Shown here one piece after another: positions 11,664 through 24,367 of a stretch of 64,000 nt of DNA (position 1 is the stretch's first letter; every line of letters starts with the position of its first letter). Both the position numbers and the translations under genes were made by a program. Under the pieces are notes generated by a model, which saw nothing but the letters and a program-made list of their open reading frames with translations, was not told the DNA's origin and ran no database searches. This DNA is from Cannabis sativa (lineage: Eukaryota; Streptophyta; Magnoliopsida; Rosales; Cannabaceae): the NCBI RefSeq assembly GCF_029168945.1, contig NC_083605.1, positions 32,749,280 through 32,813,279 of the forward strand, written 5' to 3'.

Positions 11664-12526
11664 ATCATCAAAGGTTACAAAACAATCTATGTGATTGGCA
11701 GAGTAAGTCAAAATATTAACTTTAATCACATTGTTCCAAAACAAAAGTAAACCTCCCCCTAAACCACTTCTAAGAACTTCAAAAATATTATCGAATGGAA
11801 GCTTAATCCTAATACTAGAACTAGATCCTGAAGTCAACTTTGATTCCATGACAAAAAAGAGTTAGGGCTGGTGCTGCTTCACAAGCTGGGAGAGGTTGCG
11901 TTATGCCCTGGGACACCCCAATCCCTGGGCATTCCAACTTATGAGACTCATTTTTCCAGGTGGGGTTGCTAAGCAACCCCCGCCTTGTCCATAGGATTCT
12001 CAATAGTAGGCATAGTAGCATCATCACTTGGGGCAGCATGAGCTCTTTTCAAAAGACTTCTAACATAACCCCCCAACTTGAGTATTTTGCCCTGTGTAAA
12101 ATCTTTTCACCCAAAATAGCACTGGCAATGACTCTAGGAGGAAGATTAGCTCCAGGCCCTCTCACCTCATAATGAAGATCAATAAGGGAGAAAATAAATC
12201 CTTTGCCCTTACTACCAAAAATCTGAGCAATACCAAGGTTAACAAAGCCTTTTACAACTTTCATTTTGTCAACAGCAGTGATAATAGAAGAACCATAATA
12301 GGAGTAGAGGGAAGCTCAAAATTCATATTTTGAAAGCCAAGTGGGAAAGTCGTAATAGAGATCATAGAACTCAGAGCACCAAGAGTGAAATTGCTAGAAA
12401 AAATAGCTCTATCCTCAATAGAAGAACCAACATTTAGAGGAACAATAAAAGAAGTACTACTAGTAGGAGTTGCAGACACAACTTCAGAGGTGTAAAATTG
12501 GTTCACTACTTCTTGAAGCTCCTGTT
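11664..12526 (-). pseudogene. LINE-1-type fragment: ORF1 C-terminal part and start of ORF2 endonuclease
   Basis: The minus strand around 11850-11960 reads SWNAQGLGCPRA, a stop, then RNLSQLVKQHQP, a stop, then LFFVMESKL, a recognisable L1 endonuclease N-terminus. LRSGLGGGLLLFWNN and YSANHID follow at 11690-11790, another conserved endonuclease block. Upstream (12050-12520) is a Ser/Thr-rich ORF1 tail. Several stops and frame changes make it a pseudogene. Confidence 0.7.
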
Positions 12527-12598
12527 GGTATTTTATGCCCTAAATAAAACCCATTTCAATCTAATCTGATTTGTTATTAATGAAAGATTAGAAAGCTT
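12527..12598 (+). mobile_element. LTR scrap of the Copia-type family
   Basis: About 70 bp starting TGTTGGTATTTTATGCC match the first bases of the neighbouring LTR family and interrupt the LINE. No other end or target duplication was found. Confidence 0.55.
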
Positions 12599-12829
12599 AA
12601 ACGGATTTTTTTAAAAGAAAGACCTAACATAAACACGAAGGTAGTCTCTATAACCCGAAATAGGAGGCACAATTGATTCATCACAAGTTTTAAGGAACTT
12701 GGGACATTTGTTATAGGTATAATCCATAAGACCACAAAAGTTTTGAAGGCCCTCATATCTAAAAGTCAACCATTTGGTCCTACCAATATTCCTAAAATGA
12801 ATATTCATTCTTCTACGAAGAGGCTTGGT
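12599..12829 (-). pseudogene. LINE ORF1 middle part with zinc knuckle
   Basis: The minus strand encodes KWLTFRYEGLQNFCGLMDYT followed by YNKCPKF, which corresponds to the F-YE-LP-FC...GH...C knuckle after the DUF4283 domain in plant LINE ORF1 proteins. It lies between an LTR scrap and a solo LTR. Confidence 0.6.
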
Positions 12830-12834
12830 AACAT

Positions 12835-14691
12835 TGTTGGAATATGTTTTACCAGGATCTAGATTTACTACCATGTATGTTATTTAACATCCTAAATATG
12901 AATATCTAAAACAATGTAAATAAACACATATAAAGTTTCAGAAACCTTGCAGTGGGTGCAGCGGAATAATAATGGCTCCTTCCACTCAGATCTCTAACCC
13001 TTGTATCATGTCTGTAGTAGAGTATCACCAAGATCTGAGTCTAAATCTCCTTCTCTTGTGTCTGGATTCTTCACAGCCTTACACACTATGATTGAGTACC
13101 ACTTGATGTGTGTGGGCAGTTACTCTATCACTATAGCGTTAGAAAATGTGAAGAGAGGAAGAGAGGAGAGTGGTTCGAACATGGTATAGAATAAATGGCT
13201 CAAAAATTTTACTGAAGGCAAGTGTTCATCATCTTTTGATATGAGGCATCACTATCTATTTATAGGCAAACACCTAGGTTTAGGTTAGAATTATTTAACA
13301 TTAAAATATTGAAAAAATTAAATGGTAAATTCCTTTTCAAGTGGCCGGCCATGGATATGTGGGCCCCCACTTTGCAATTTTGCCATTTTTCCAATTTTTT
13401 CTTATTTTCTCAAAAATGCCATTTTTCCAATTCAACCACTTAAATGCCAAAACTATTTATTTAATAATTAAAATTAATTATCAAATAAAATTGTCATTTA
13501 ATATATTTATTAATTAGACTTAATAAATTCTCTTAATTAATAAATAAGCCCTAAAATCTTTTTTCTTCACAATTAAGTCATTGCTTAGTGAAATTCTTAA
13601 ACTAGACATAGTCTAATTTTAGAATTATAATTGATTAATTAAAATCAATTAATTGAGTCTTACAAGCAGTATGGTCTCAACTAGTATGGGGACCATGGGC
13701 CTATACAACCGAGCTTCCAATAAGCAGAACTAGAATTTACCAAGTAAATTCTCTAACTTATTAATTTCTTATTGCATCCACCATAGAACTTAGAATTGCA
13801 GTCTAAGTCATATAGAACGCTCTATATGTTCCACGATATAGATACGCTATAAACATTTAACCATCGTTCTAATCCAAATAATTAAAGATCCTCTATAGAT
13901 GATTTACACCAAGTAGAGATAAAAATTACCGTTTCACCCCTCAATGTATTTTATCCTTAAAACACTTAGCTTCCTATAAATGATATTTCAGTGAGCTAAT
14001 ATAATCACTTAAACAAGAGCTCTTCCATTTATCTCTATTAAGCCAAACTCGAAGGAAATCATTGTTTCACTTCTATATCCAGATAGAAGCTATAGATTCC
14101 ATATCTATGTTTAGCACTCCCACTCAATCGCACTATCATGTTCCCAAAATATACGTATCACCCTGACCAAAAAGTAGGTTTAACTAACAAATCAAAGAAC
14201 ATGAATAACACTCCTGAGATTGAGCCTAAGCATGTCAGGATTAAGATCTTTTGATCTAAGATCAACCAATGGTATTGACTTACAAAGATACAACAGTAAG
14301 ATTGTAATATCTTTACCAAGATCAATATCGGTCCCAGTCCAATGTATACTCCATACATCCAAAACTAGCATACTTTGCCAATGTTCTGGAAAGAGCATAA
14401 CACTTATCCAAGGTGCAAGTACAATTTATCGCTGATTATCACATCAGTGTAAATCCAGTGTACTGATGAATCAGGGACATTGTCTTTTGAAGCATATAAT
14501 CACAATCACATTCCACTGTGTTGACATCACTATAATTGTGAATAACTATATGTTTAGAACTTAACAGATTTTGTACACATTAAACCATAAACATGAAAAC
14601 TACATGTAAACATAAATGACTTCTAATCTTTTATTGATAACAAATCAGATTGTATTAAAATGAGTTTCATTTAGAGCATAAAATCCCAACT
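12835..14691 (-). mobile_element. Solo LTR, Copia-type family, reverse orientation (1857 bp)
   Basis: On the plus strand it starts TGTTGGAATATG and ends AATCCCAACT; the expected terminal CA-like base has changed. A 5-bp target duplication, AACAT, lies at 12830-12834 and 14692-14696. There is no internal region. It is the same subfamily as the LTR at 43212-54698. Confidence 0.8.
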
Positions 14692-14696
14692 AACAT

Positions 14697-15224
14697 CAAG
14701 CAAAATCTTAATTTGAAGGTAAGGCCCAAATTACTCAAAAAGTGAGAGAGTATATAAATCTCAATAAGGACACCAACTTCCTCAGTCACAAACTGAGCAA
14801 GTTGAAAGGACTTGTTTTTAAACGGGATATGGTGAACTTACACCTAAAAAGAGATATATCTAAGCTAATCAGAACTAAGGGTTTCCAATCCTTCAGGATT
14901 AGCAAAAAGCATAAGGCACTTATTGAAATACCAAGGTTGATCTTCAAGAATACGATGCCTATCTCCCTCACAGCCAAAGTTGGCCAAGAACATTCCAGAA
15001 TAGTAATCAGAGAATTCAATAGGAAAGCAGAGAGTCCAAGCCTCCATCGTAGCTTTTTCAACCTAGATTGGCTTAAGAGACTTAATGGTAAGAATTTTAA
15101 CAATAAGCAGATATGACTCAGAGGAAGATCTTGAACCTAGGGAGACCTGATCAAACTCGTGAATATGACTCTCTTCATCGATGAGGGTTAGATTTTGAGT
15201 AATATTAAGATTAAGGCTATCCAT
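14697..15224 (-). pseudogene. LINE-1-type ORF1 N-terminus (DUF4283)
   Basis: The frame starts at an ATG at 15222-15224 (MDSLNLN). In shifted frames it continues into EAWTLCFPIEFSDYYSG, then FLANFGCEGDRHRILEDQPW. The block F...D..R.L...PW is diagnostic of DUF4283 in plant LINE ORF1. Frame changes and stops break it. Downstream parts are at 12599-12829 and 11664-12526. Confidence 0.7.
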
Positions 15225-15715
15225 TTTTGCTAAGCAAAAAAATACACAGAAGAAAGTGCAAAAATGAATAAAATTTAAGATTGTGTAGCAGCTATGAAAA
15301 TGAAGGCTCCTTAAATAAAAATGCCATGGGAGAAGATACCTGAAATGGAAGAGCCATCTTGGAAAGAAAAAAGATGTCAAGTCAATTCAACTATCGATCT
15401 TCTGTAGGCAATATCTTCACATGTTAGGCCTCATCATCACCAAAATATTTTTGGGAATGGAAACGACAGCAGAGAGAGGGAGGGAAAAGATTGAGTAAGA
15501 GACGAGCACCAAGGAAAACCTGTGGAGTAATAAATGCAAGGGGAAACAGTAAAATCAAAACAATAAATGGAAGCTCAGAATGCAATTAAGGCAGGAATTA
15601 TGGGTGCAGAGAAAGATTTGGGATGATTAGCTTAAGGGCGAGAGGGATCTAGAACAGGCCAGAGGAAAAAACAGGACAAAACCCTAAAGGAAGCAGAACA
15701 AAATCTAGAGAGTTC
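15225..15715 (-). other. Probable 5' untranslated region of the LINE
   Basis: This non-coding stretch lies upstream of the ORF1 start and includes a CT-rich minus-strand leader near 15460-15500. The LINE 5' end is placed at about 15715, where the sequence changes to plain AT-rich DNA. No target duplication was found. Confidence 0.4.
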
Positions 15716-17449
15716 TATAACATTGTTAAATGCATTATTTTTATTAAGTTGTATTACTAGACTAATACCCTAAATTTAAGATAAATTTTGCCTAACTTAA
15801 CATGGTTCAAAGCTTTAACCATAAGAGAAGTACACATAATTGTAGCTATATATGTACGTATATGATATGATCAAGTGGTCCACTACTATAGTAGACCTAT
15901 ATATGCCTTCCATAAATAATTAATAGTAGCTGAACAAAAGTGCACACAAATGAGGTCCCTTTTTTTTTCCTTATTCTTTTATAATTTTCTAGCAGATTGT
16001 CGTTTCTTTACCCCATATAATAAAGTATTTCACATTTTTTTGTTGTCCTTTTTTATAAAATTATTTTACGGTTTCAAGATAAACAATAAACTATTTACCT
16101 CCAAATTCACGTGTACCCTAAATTCCTTACATATTCTTTTCCATTTAAACTATTCAAAAGTTTATTAGATAAAATCAAGAGAACATTGTTATGTCTAATG
16201 AATAGAAAATATGAGATAACAAATATAAAATTATTAACTTTTGACTTCTTGTACAAGTACCAATCAATATGTAAATATATATTATAGTGTTATTATGTAA
16301 TAAATAAATAAGAACCGTGTAGCTAAGCAAGCTTGATATATGGTCAGCCACAGCCTTAGGGAACTTGACCAATCTAGTGGGTTTAAATATTAAATATGCC
16401 TTGTAAAACAATCAAAACTCATTGAAGTTCATGCATTCAAAAACTCCATTTGATTGCACCAAAAGGCACATGACCCTGGACCAAAATTTAGAGTCATCTA
16501 TTGCTTAATCCCCAACTTAACCTTTTTAGAAATTAAGGAAGTAGAGAGATAGATTAAGGCTGCATCAAAAATTTAACACATCAACAACACAAACATCTCT
16601 TAAAACAAAAATGTTTTAAATTATTAATACCCTTGTGACTTAGAGATATGCTAGTTGATAATATGGAAAGCAAACCCACAAAGCAATGCCAATGAGTGAC
16701 CTTTAAGGGGGAACTAGTTCTGGAAATTTTGAGTATTGGGGCATTTATGTTTAGTAAGACTAGTACTTGGGAGTCAACAAAATATTCGACAGGTGAATTT
16801 ACTTTGTAACACAACTGCAAGTCAAAAATCTTGGCTGATGTGTGAGCACTTTCCTATTGCCATTTTGTTAAGCATGGAGACCCCACCAAAATCATATGAA
16901 GAAAACAAACCATCATTTGCATCACTTTACTCCAACTTTTTTCTGGGCATTTAATGAAACTGTTAGATTCTTGGTTCGCTTCACTTATGCTAAGAAAAGT
17001 GAAAAATCTCACTGAAAGTAAAAGATCTCACTATAATTAATTTGAAATATTTATTTTGTGTTTATTGTTAGCTTTTGGTTTGGCTTGATGAGTGTGTTTA
17101 TGCGTGTGTGTGTGTGTGTGTGTTGAGTGGTGTAATGGGTATACTTGAACTGATTGTTTTAACATCAATAGGAGAGGCCCACTGTCTTGAAACCTGTAGA
17201 GTTGTGATTGTGTGAATCATATTTCATCAATACAAATTTTCCCTTCATCATCCCTTTTCACAACTAAAACACATATTATTCCTATTACTATTGTATTTGT
17301 TGTTAACCAGGCAAGCAACAGTTCGGATCATTATCAGAAACATCACTGAGCAATGTTTTAAGCAAGAATAATAAGTACAAAACAAAACAAGCATTGACGA
17401 AGGACAAAAACAAGAAAATTGGACCTGCATAAAATGAACTCTGCTATTC
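15716..17449. other. Intergenic DNA downstream of PIG-U
   Basis: I see no supported gene. A (GT)n microsatellite lies at about 17103-17122. Open frames are short and lack recognisable domains. Confidence 0.45.
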
Positions 17450-17801
17450 TTTAATAAAGATAAAACAATATGAACTTGTCTCTTCCTCATAACTTTCTCT
17501 TCTTCTAAATCAGTATTTAAAAATTAAATAAATTCGACTAGTTCTTGTTGTGTAATCACTATATCCCTAAATTCAGTGATGAACCCCATCAAAGTGCTGA
17601 TAGTAAATGATCTCGTCGAAAGGGAAAGCTTTTCTGAGGACGCATCAGCTTTCCATCCATGAAGTTGTCTTAAAAACTTTTGCTTGAGTATGTTGGTTAA
17701 TAAGTTGGCGATCAACACCAGCATAGTGCTACAACCTATCAGTGGTATGAACTTTGAAGGATCATCTTTGTTCGACAAGTTTGTATGGTCAAAAAAGATG
17801 C
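17450..17801 (-). other. Probable 3' untranslated region of PIG-U
   Basis: This follows the PIG-U stop codon without an intron signal. An ATTAAA-like signal on the minus strand near 17448-17453 could serve polyadenylation. A 93-codon open frame (17524-17805) overlaps the stop in another frame and has no recognisable domain. Confidence 0.4.
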
Positions 17802-20800
17802 TCAAGACTTGCCATCTTGATACTTTGCATTTAATAGCTTTGTTAACTTCCTGTCATGATTGAGCATAGCGCTTACACTCTCAACCACCAAAACTATCTG
17901 CAGATTTAACAATAAGAAATCAGTAACGGGGTGCTGGAAAAGGCAAGAGTTTCAAACTTTTCCATACATATTTCTTCAAATATTTTAACTGAGACATAGT
18001 GCCTGGCCCGTAAGTTGGCGGCCCCGTTAGAAACCCATTACTTAATAAGGATTTGTTACGCACAATGTGCCAACAACTCACTACTAGGAATCATGGGTGC
18101 CGTAGAGCTTCTCATAGAAATATAAAAATGGCTTCTTCCCTTCTAGAAACTGGTACTATTTTCATTTATAATTAAAGAAAGCAAAAATCTCATGAGATCA
18201 AACCAAGGGCCTTACATGCTCAACCAATCTTTTATAGGTTGTAGCAACTATATTTTAACCATCTCACATTTTCAACTTCTCTCGTAAGTGTGACGGAATG
18301 AGAATAAATCAAATAAATGGAATTCAAGAGGATTAAAAAGGACCTGCAAGCAAGCGTAAGCCATGGCAGTTGCAAAGTAGAAATTTGCATTCCCAGTTCC
18401 CTGCACATTTAGTTAAGTCATGATAAATTATTTATTTGACCATTTTGAGCAAAATTGAGATTGATTATATATACCCTCCATATCCACAGGTTGTGCATCA
18501 CAGGGCTGAGAAGGGAAACCCCAACATAAGCGCAGAAGAGGAAAAATGAGAACTGCATATCTGTTTATCATGTATTGAAACTTTAAAATGCGAAGCAATA
18601 TCAAACTTGGGAAATAATAAAAATGATCAATTATGTAACAAGTATCAACTTGCCTGCTAGTTCATTAACAAACAATCCCAACAAACCAAGGTAAAGTGCT
18701 GAATCCCCAACCTAAATTCAAACAGAAATGACAAGGGGAAATTGTAATTAGAGTTCCAAGATGTAATATAAACAATCAATGAATGCACAACCCTAATGAC
18801 ATATGAGTAAGCAATGCTTTTTTCCGTTACTTATACTTTATATAATAAGACCATCTGGCCATATATGATTCTAGAAGACATCTTTCATTAATTGGCTAGT
18901 ACAACCCATAGACAATGATAAAATTTAAGCATAATATCTTAGATTCACACCCTCTGTCATGCGTAAAATGAAAATAAAAGGAGAATCTGTGTGTGATGTT
19001 AAATCATGAAAGGAAAGCTCTGACCTCAATAAAATAGAAAACTTGAAACAAAAGAGAAGGACTCACTGAAGGGTAAGACTTTAGCATTGAAGAGATTGCA
19101 ATATACGCAAAGGCCAGAAAGCAAGGGCGGTGATTCAGCCTTATAGCCAGCGGAAATATCATGAACAAAATGTTCATGTGGAAAACAATCAGAAAGAAAT
19201 TTCTGAAAAAATCAAAAACTTCAGCAAAGAAGTACCTGCATCCAAATATCATAGAATATATTAGTCTCACACCTCAAAAGTAGGATATTCTACTCTTTAA
19301 CACTGGGAGTTTGAGGCTCACCATAATACACCTATATTTGGAGACAAATCTGGCACTGTAAGGATGAACCCATAGGTTCTGCAAAAAACAGACATCATAA
19401 GGTTAAATCTAAGACAATAAATTCCAAAATTTATGGATGTGGGTAATCAATAAGAATGGTAGTCCAGTCATACAAGATGAGATTCTGCGATATAGTAGAT
19501 ACCTCTTAAACATCTCTTCAAGGCCACCATACTGTCTAACACTCAGACCACATAGAACTATCACATAGACTAACCATATCATAGACCATACTATGAACTT
19601 TACAACTGGTCTCCAAGAAAAGTTGTAGGCTTGGTCTTGCTGCTTCTTTGCTTCTCGTGGTTGACGGCTGTGATCACTTGAGGGAACATCTTCAATTTTG
19701 CCATATTTCCTTAGCCTAAGCAATTTTCTGGGAGGAGTTTCAGGACCATATCCTAATATAAGAATTACCTTGGAAAAAAAAAGTATTGATTATCATTTAC
19801 ATGTGTTATACTATTCCCATACACTTACCAAATACTGTATTGAACTAAAGAACCAACAGGTCATAAATGCAAGATTTGCAATAACAAAGAAAAAAAGAGA
19901 GCACAATAGACAACATACAGGAATAACTAGAATCACCGGATAAAGGGAAAGATGTGTAGCCATGACCCATCCAAAAGCTGCTAACGGAGCTTTACCTGTG
20001 GGCCATCAGAATATAAAGAAGATATGCAATAGTTAAAATATAGCAAATAAGAGGATTCAAAACAGCCATTAGTAATAATTAGTAGGGATTTAAATGATTT
20101 AGTACTGTGTTTAGACATATAACTGTTCTGGAAAACTAATTATTTATTAAATAAACCATGTACAGAAATAGTCTAAAAACACTTTTAAGTCCTTACATGT
20201 ACATGCTCCATAAAGAGACAATATGACAGCCATATTTTCTATTGGGGATGTTGATAAACCAACACATGCTACTATTGTATAAGGATTCCATAAGTAGACA
20301 AGAGCAGCAATATCTCGAGAAGGAAGGATCTCTGAAAGCAACAAGATACCATAATTTGTTAGCTTGTGAAAGAAAGATAATGAGATTCGGAAAGGAGACA
20401 CAAGGTTTAGCAGACTAGTTTAAATTGTGTAAATTATATAAGCGTACATTAATATATTTACCACAACTTTCAAGAAACATATCAAATTACTCGAGGGGAA
20501 TGAGAATAGAACCAAAGGTTACACAAAAAATATTCCAGTTATTCTTTCTGAGGCATTTCAAAAAGCGAATCTCTCATATTATTATTCCAAGTCATCTAAA
20601 GATCAGATTTAAACCTCATGGAATTCCAAAAAAAAACTCAAACTCACACTGCAAACTTCATTTCGAAATTGTTCCTTCCTAAAATATTTTGGAGGTAGGA
20701 AACTTCATATATACATGTACACACCATCCATAGCAATAAAAATCTAGCAAGAAAAACACTCACAACACAACTAAGAAGTATGTTTAGATGTTATAAACTA

Positions 20801-22148
20801 ATAATTACCAGATCTTTTGGATATTGCATCAAGGCCTAGTGATTTCAAACGCTGATTATATGAAGTCTGTAGAACCTGACCAATAGCTCGAATAAGCATT
20901 GCATTTACAACATCTGCAATCACAAATACCAAACTGTATCCAAACATGCTCTCACATCAACTACCAGCTATATAATAAATGTAAGTTAAAAAAGAAAAAT
21001 GAGAAAAGAAAAATTAATTTGGTAAGTTAAATAAAGGAAAAACACTTGCAGCCTTCTCTGCTCACTTAAGGCTTCTAAAGCCAATGAATAAACAAATTCA
21101 ATTAAGTTACACATGTGCTGACAATAGAAGTATAGCCAAGCCAAACAAAAGCACCAAACTCAAAATGCTATCCACGTTAGATTTAAAAATGGGCAATCAA
21201 TCATATAGAACATACACAATAAATATAGAGATGATATCATGTGTAAGATTTAAACATAAGCTATATACACCAGCAAATCAAAATGAACATGAAGATGGAA
21301 AAGTGAAAGATTAAACTTACCCGCATAAAAGATGATTGGGTTGTCCTCCATTTCTGTACCGCCAAATCAAATTTGACAGAAAAGAAGAAGAAGAACAAAC
21401 AAAAAACAAAAAAAAAATCAGTAAGTCATTAAACAATTGTTATGAACGGGCATAAAATTTGAATCAATTCAACATTATTTCACAAGGATTCTAAACTGCT
21501 ACTATAGAATTGTTCAATTTATGAAACTTAAGTTGCCAGAAAATTAATTCAACAATAAATTATAATCATCCATGGAAATACTAATAATACAATCAAGTCA
21601 TATTTAGCAACTGGGTCAAATCCATGAATCAGACACAATAATGAAATTTAGTATAAAACCTGAAGTTAATCAGAAACTACAAGTCTAAACAAGCAGGTTA
21701 AGCTAGAGCGATACCTTTTCACTGTGAGTGGCCCAAGAAGAGAGAGTAGCAAAGGAGAACCATGATACATGGATCCTGCAAAACAAACACAAACCCAATT
21801 TTCTTAGATCCCTAAAAATGAACGAAATTCCATTGGAAGACTATTGAAGACTAAACCACAATCAGAAGAACTACACAAAGAGACCTGCGTAAGGAGACAA
21901 TGATGACTGTTTGAGCCAGTAACCCTCAGCCACTGCAAAAGCAATAACAAATTAGTGATCAATAAGTCAGGAGCTAGCCATGAAATTCAGCTTCTAAGAG
22001 AGAGATTACAGCGACGGAGGCTGGTGATTGGGGTGGAGATTTCGGGACGGGAAGCGAGGTTGAGATTGTTGGGAAAATATATGAGAATTAGCCTGAAAAA
22101 GAGTGAAGCAGTGAGCCATGTCCAAAAGCTTCGTTCTTTGATCCCCAT
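17802..22148 (-). CDS. PIGU: GPI transamidase subunit PIG-U (14 exons, complete)
   Basis: This multi-pass ER membrane protein belongs to the GPI transamidase, which joins GPI anchors to proteins. Coding exons: 22010-22148, 21885-21932, 21715-21775, 21321-21353, 20809-20933, 20197-20331, 19919-19995, 19503-19768, 19322-19378, 19067-19235, 18654-18711, 18475-18560, 18344-18400, 17802-17897. They total 1407 nt (468 residues plus TGA), and every junction keeps phase. Landmarks include NLNLASRPEISTPITSLRR, then LAEGYWLKQSS, MYHGSPLLLSLLGP, FVIADVVNAML, FFAEVFDFFRNFFL, KSYPSVGDSALYL and SPVMHNLWIWRGTGNANFYF; these blocks are conserved from animals to plants, and the length is near the usual 430-470. 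All introns are GT-AG except 18561-18653, which starts GC. I see no frame break. The start Met (MGIKERSFW) is the first in frame before the first membrane segment. Confidence 0.93.
18561..18653 (-). other. GC-AG intron of PIG-U (intron 11)
   Basis: The donor reads GCAG/GCAAGT instead of GT; the acceptor is AACAG. Reading through with this donor gives NELADMQFSFF in phase, matching the family. A G/GCAAGT context is typical of genuine GC-AG introns. Coordinates are given as the strand-independent span between exons 11 and 12; the donor GC lies at 18652-18653. Confidence 0.85.
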
Positions 22149-22393
22149 TGTTGTAGTTGTAGTAGTATGAGGAAGGTGTGTTAGCGAATGCGAATCCAGA
22201 ATCCAGGAAGAAGAAGAAGAAGGAAAGAGAGTGTGAGAGTGAGAAGTTGAACGAAGGAAGGACCAAAGTCCAACCCAAAATGTTTGTTTGGGGATCGAAT
22301 CGAAATAGTTGAATTGAAGAGGCCTCGATCCGCAAATCCAAACAGTGCATGTAATAATAAGAAGATTTACATTTTACATTTCATATTGCTAAA
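22149..22393 (-). promoter_or_regulatory. Leader and truncated promoter of PIG-U
   Basis: Only 245 bp separate the PIG-U start codon from the left end of the large MULE. On the minus strand this stretch is CT-rich (TCTTCTTCTTC), typical of a plant 5' leader. I see no clear TATA box. Distal promoter functions must lie in or beyond the transposon if they exist. Confidence 0.5.
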
Positions 22394-22569
22394 GGGAAAT
22401 TTGACATTTTATGCTTAAAAATGACTAATGGTGTTAAATTATACCTAATTATAACACATAGAAAAAATATACCAATCTTTCTCTTTTCTTCCAAAAATAC
22501 CCTTCTCATTTCAAACTTCCCACATTCCCTCTAACTACATTCTCTCTCTTCTTTCCCTCTCCCAAACTC

Positions 22570-22870
22570 ACGAACCCAACCCACACCCAAACCCACGGAC
22601 GCAGACCACCGAAGCTCCACCAAAACCCACAAACCCAAACCACCGTTCGAACCCACGGCCACCCAAACGAACGCCCCAACCAATCGGCGCCACCCACGAA
22701 CCCAGACGTCGAACCCACGGCCATACGCACGACCTAGACGACCCAGACGAACCCACAGCCACCCGCACGACCCCTCGAACCCACAGCCACCCGCACGACC
22801 CAGACGACCCAGACGAACCCACGGCCATACGCAGTCGAACCCACGGCGACCGAGGAGACTCGCGAACCCA
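22570..22870. repeat. GC-rich degenerate tandem repeat in the MULE 5' region
   Basis: Variants of GAACCCACGGCCA and CGACCCAGACGA recur over about 300 bp, in a GC content far above the flanks. It lies in the leader or first exon of the plus-strand gene. Open frames on the minus strand here (Trp/Gly/Val-rich) are repeat artefacts. The smaller MULE at 4937-6467 has an analogous GC-rich repeat block inside its arm. Confidence 0.6.
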
Positions 22871-22895
22871 CCCACGACTGGAAAAACCCAATACC

Positions 22896-23467
22896 CAGGT
22901 TTGTTCTTTATTTTTTTTTAACTTTAAATTCACAATCTGCGAAAACCTGAAATGTATTTGTTTGGATTTATAAATTTTAGAGTTTGGGGAAGAAACTGAG
23001 TTTAGGGAGACAGATTTTGGGGGTTTTTTTGATTTTGTGCGACATTGTGCGATGTGTATGCGATATGTGTGCGATTAGTGATACAATTTAAGGTCTGTTT
23101 CGTTGTGGGTTGTGTGTGCGATTTCTGTGCGATTATGTGCGATAATTGACTGCTGTTTCTGCAATTGTTGAATTTGTGCGATTTTTCTCGATGTCTTGTG
23201 CGAGTTTATGCGATTTATGACAATTGTGTCTGCAATTGTTCTATTTGTGCGATTTTTGTCGATGTCTTGTGCGATTGTGTGCGATTTATATTCAAATATG
23301 TTGCCAACCAGGAAACAGAATGTAATTATTACTGGTAGTGCGATTAATGTGCGATTTATGTGCGAGTTTGTGCGATATAGTATGTTATTCATTGGTTGTT
23401 ATGCGATTTCTGTGCGATTTCTATGCGACGTATATGCGATTTATAATCTTTCTATTTGTATTTGCAG
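22896..23467 (+). repeat. 5' intron of the Ulp1 gene with six tetrads of the TGCGA motif
   Basis: A donor (CCCAG/GTTTGT) at 22895/22896 and an acceptor (TTTGCAG) just before the ATG suggest a leader intron. Between 23036 and 23445 there are six clusters of (T/A)(G/A)TGCGA(T/C), mostly four copies each, spaced 11-11-10, 10-11-11 or 11-11-11 bp. All are on the plus strand, the sense strand of this gene. Some copies are degenerate (TCGAT). Confidence 0.7.
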
Positions 23468-24367
23468 ATGGCTCCAGAACTCATTCTCCCCTTGGCTGAG
23501 CATTTTCCTGGGCGTATCACTTACCAAGGAAATGGGTACTTTGCTTCAATTAAAGCAAAGTTTGAAGCCTTTAACCTGACCGAGAGGGTGAAGAAAATTC
23601 CTTTTGGAGTTTTTTGGAATGCGAATGATCTGAAATTCTCTGGGGTGATTGTGCATCAACTACTGTTGAGGAAAATGAAAGTAACTGAGGTAAAGAATGA
23701 TGAAGTGTGGTTTTACGTGGGTAAAACCGAGGCCAGATTTGGAAGGTCTGAGTTTGGATTGATCACGGGGCTGAAGATGAGCGGTGGCCCCTCGACCGAA
23801 CAATTGACTACACTATGTGAGTCTGATCGGATATTGCGGGACTACCTCAATAATGCCAAACGGGTCACTTTCAAAACCCTTTGGCTAGCTTTTGAGGCGT
23901 GCGATGTGGCCGACGACGTGTACAAGCTGGGGCTGTGTGCATTTGTTGAAGGTGTGCTACTATCAAGGGCTGAGGGTGTTTATATATGGTCGGATATGCC
24001 GAAGTTAGTAGAAAATGAGGAGAAGTTCTTCGAATATCCGTGGGGCCTTCTTTCATATCAGAAGTTGTTGTCATCCACATTCAAAAGTATGACTGACTTG
24101 AGGAAGAACTACCTTGATAAATCTACTAAGGATAAGAAGAAAGGGAAGAAGGAGAAAAAAATTACTCAACCAGAGGCCAAGTACAATGTCTACGGATATG
24201 CACCGGCGCTACAATACTGGGCCTTTGAGGTGATGCAAGATTTGGGGAAGAAGTACGGGCAGTGCAGAGGGACTAGATTCCCTCGAATGTTGAATTGGAG
24301 CACCCCCAACACGGTTACGAAACATGATGTGAAGCAACCTGATGTCGCTACCCTATTTGAGAAAAGG

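Noticed and set aside
22006..22350. 114-codon minus-strand frame over PIG-U exon 1
   Set aside because: It is in a different frame from the PIG-U coding sequence and reads through the exon 1 donor; no domain is visible.
22506..22933. Trp/Gly/Val-rich minus-strand frames
   Set aside because: Three overlapping frames come from one GC-rich tandem repeat in the leader of the Ulp1 gene.
23468..24367. Naming the DUF1985 protein as VANC
   Set aside because: The parallel with the VANDAL anti-silencing factor is suggestive, but I cannot show homology beyond the domain type without a database search.
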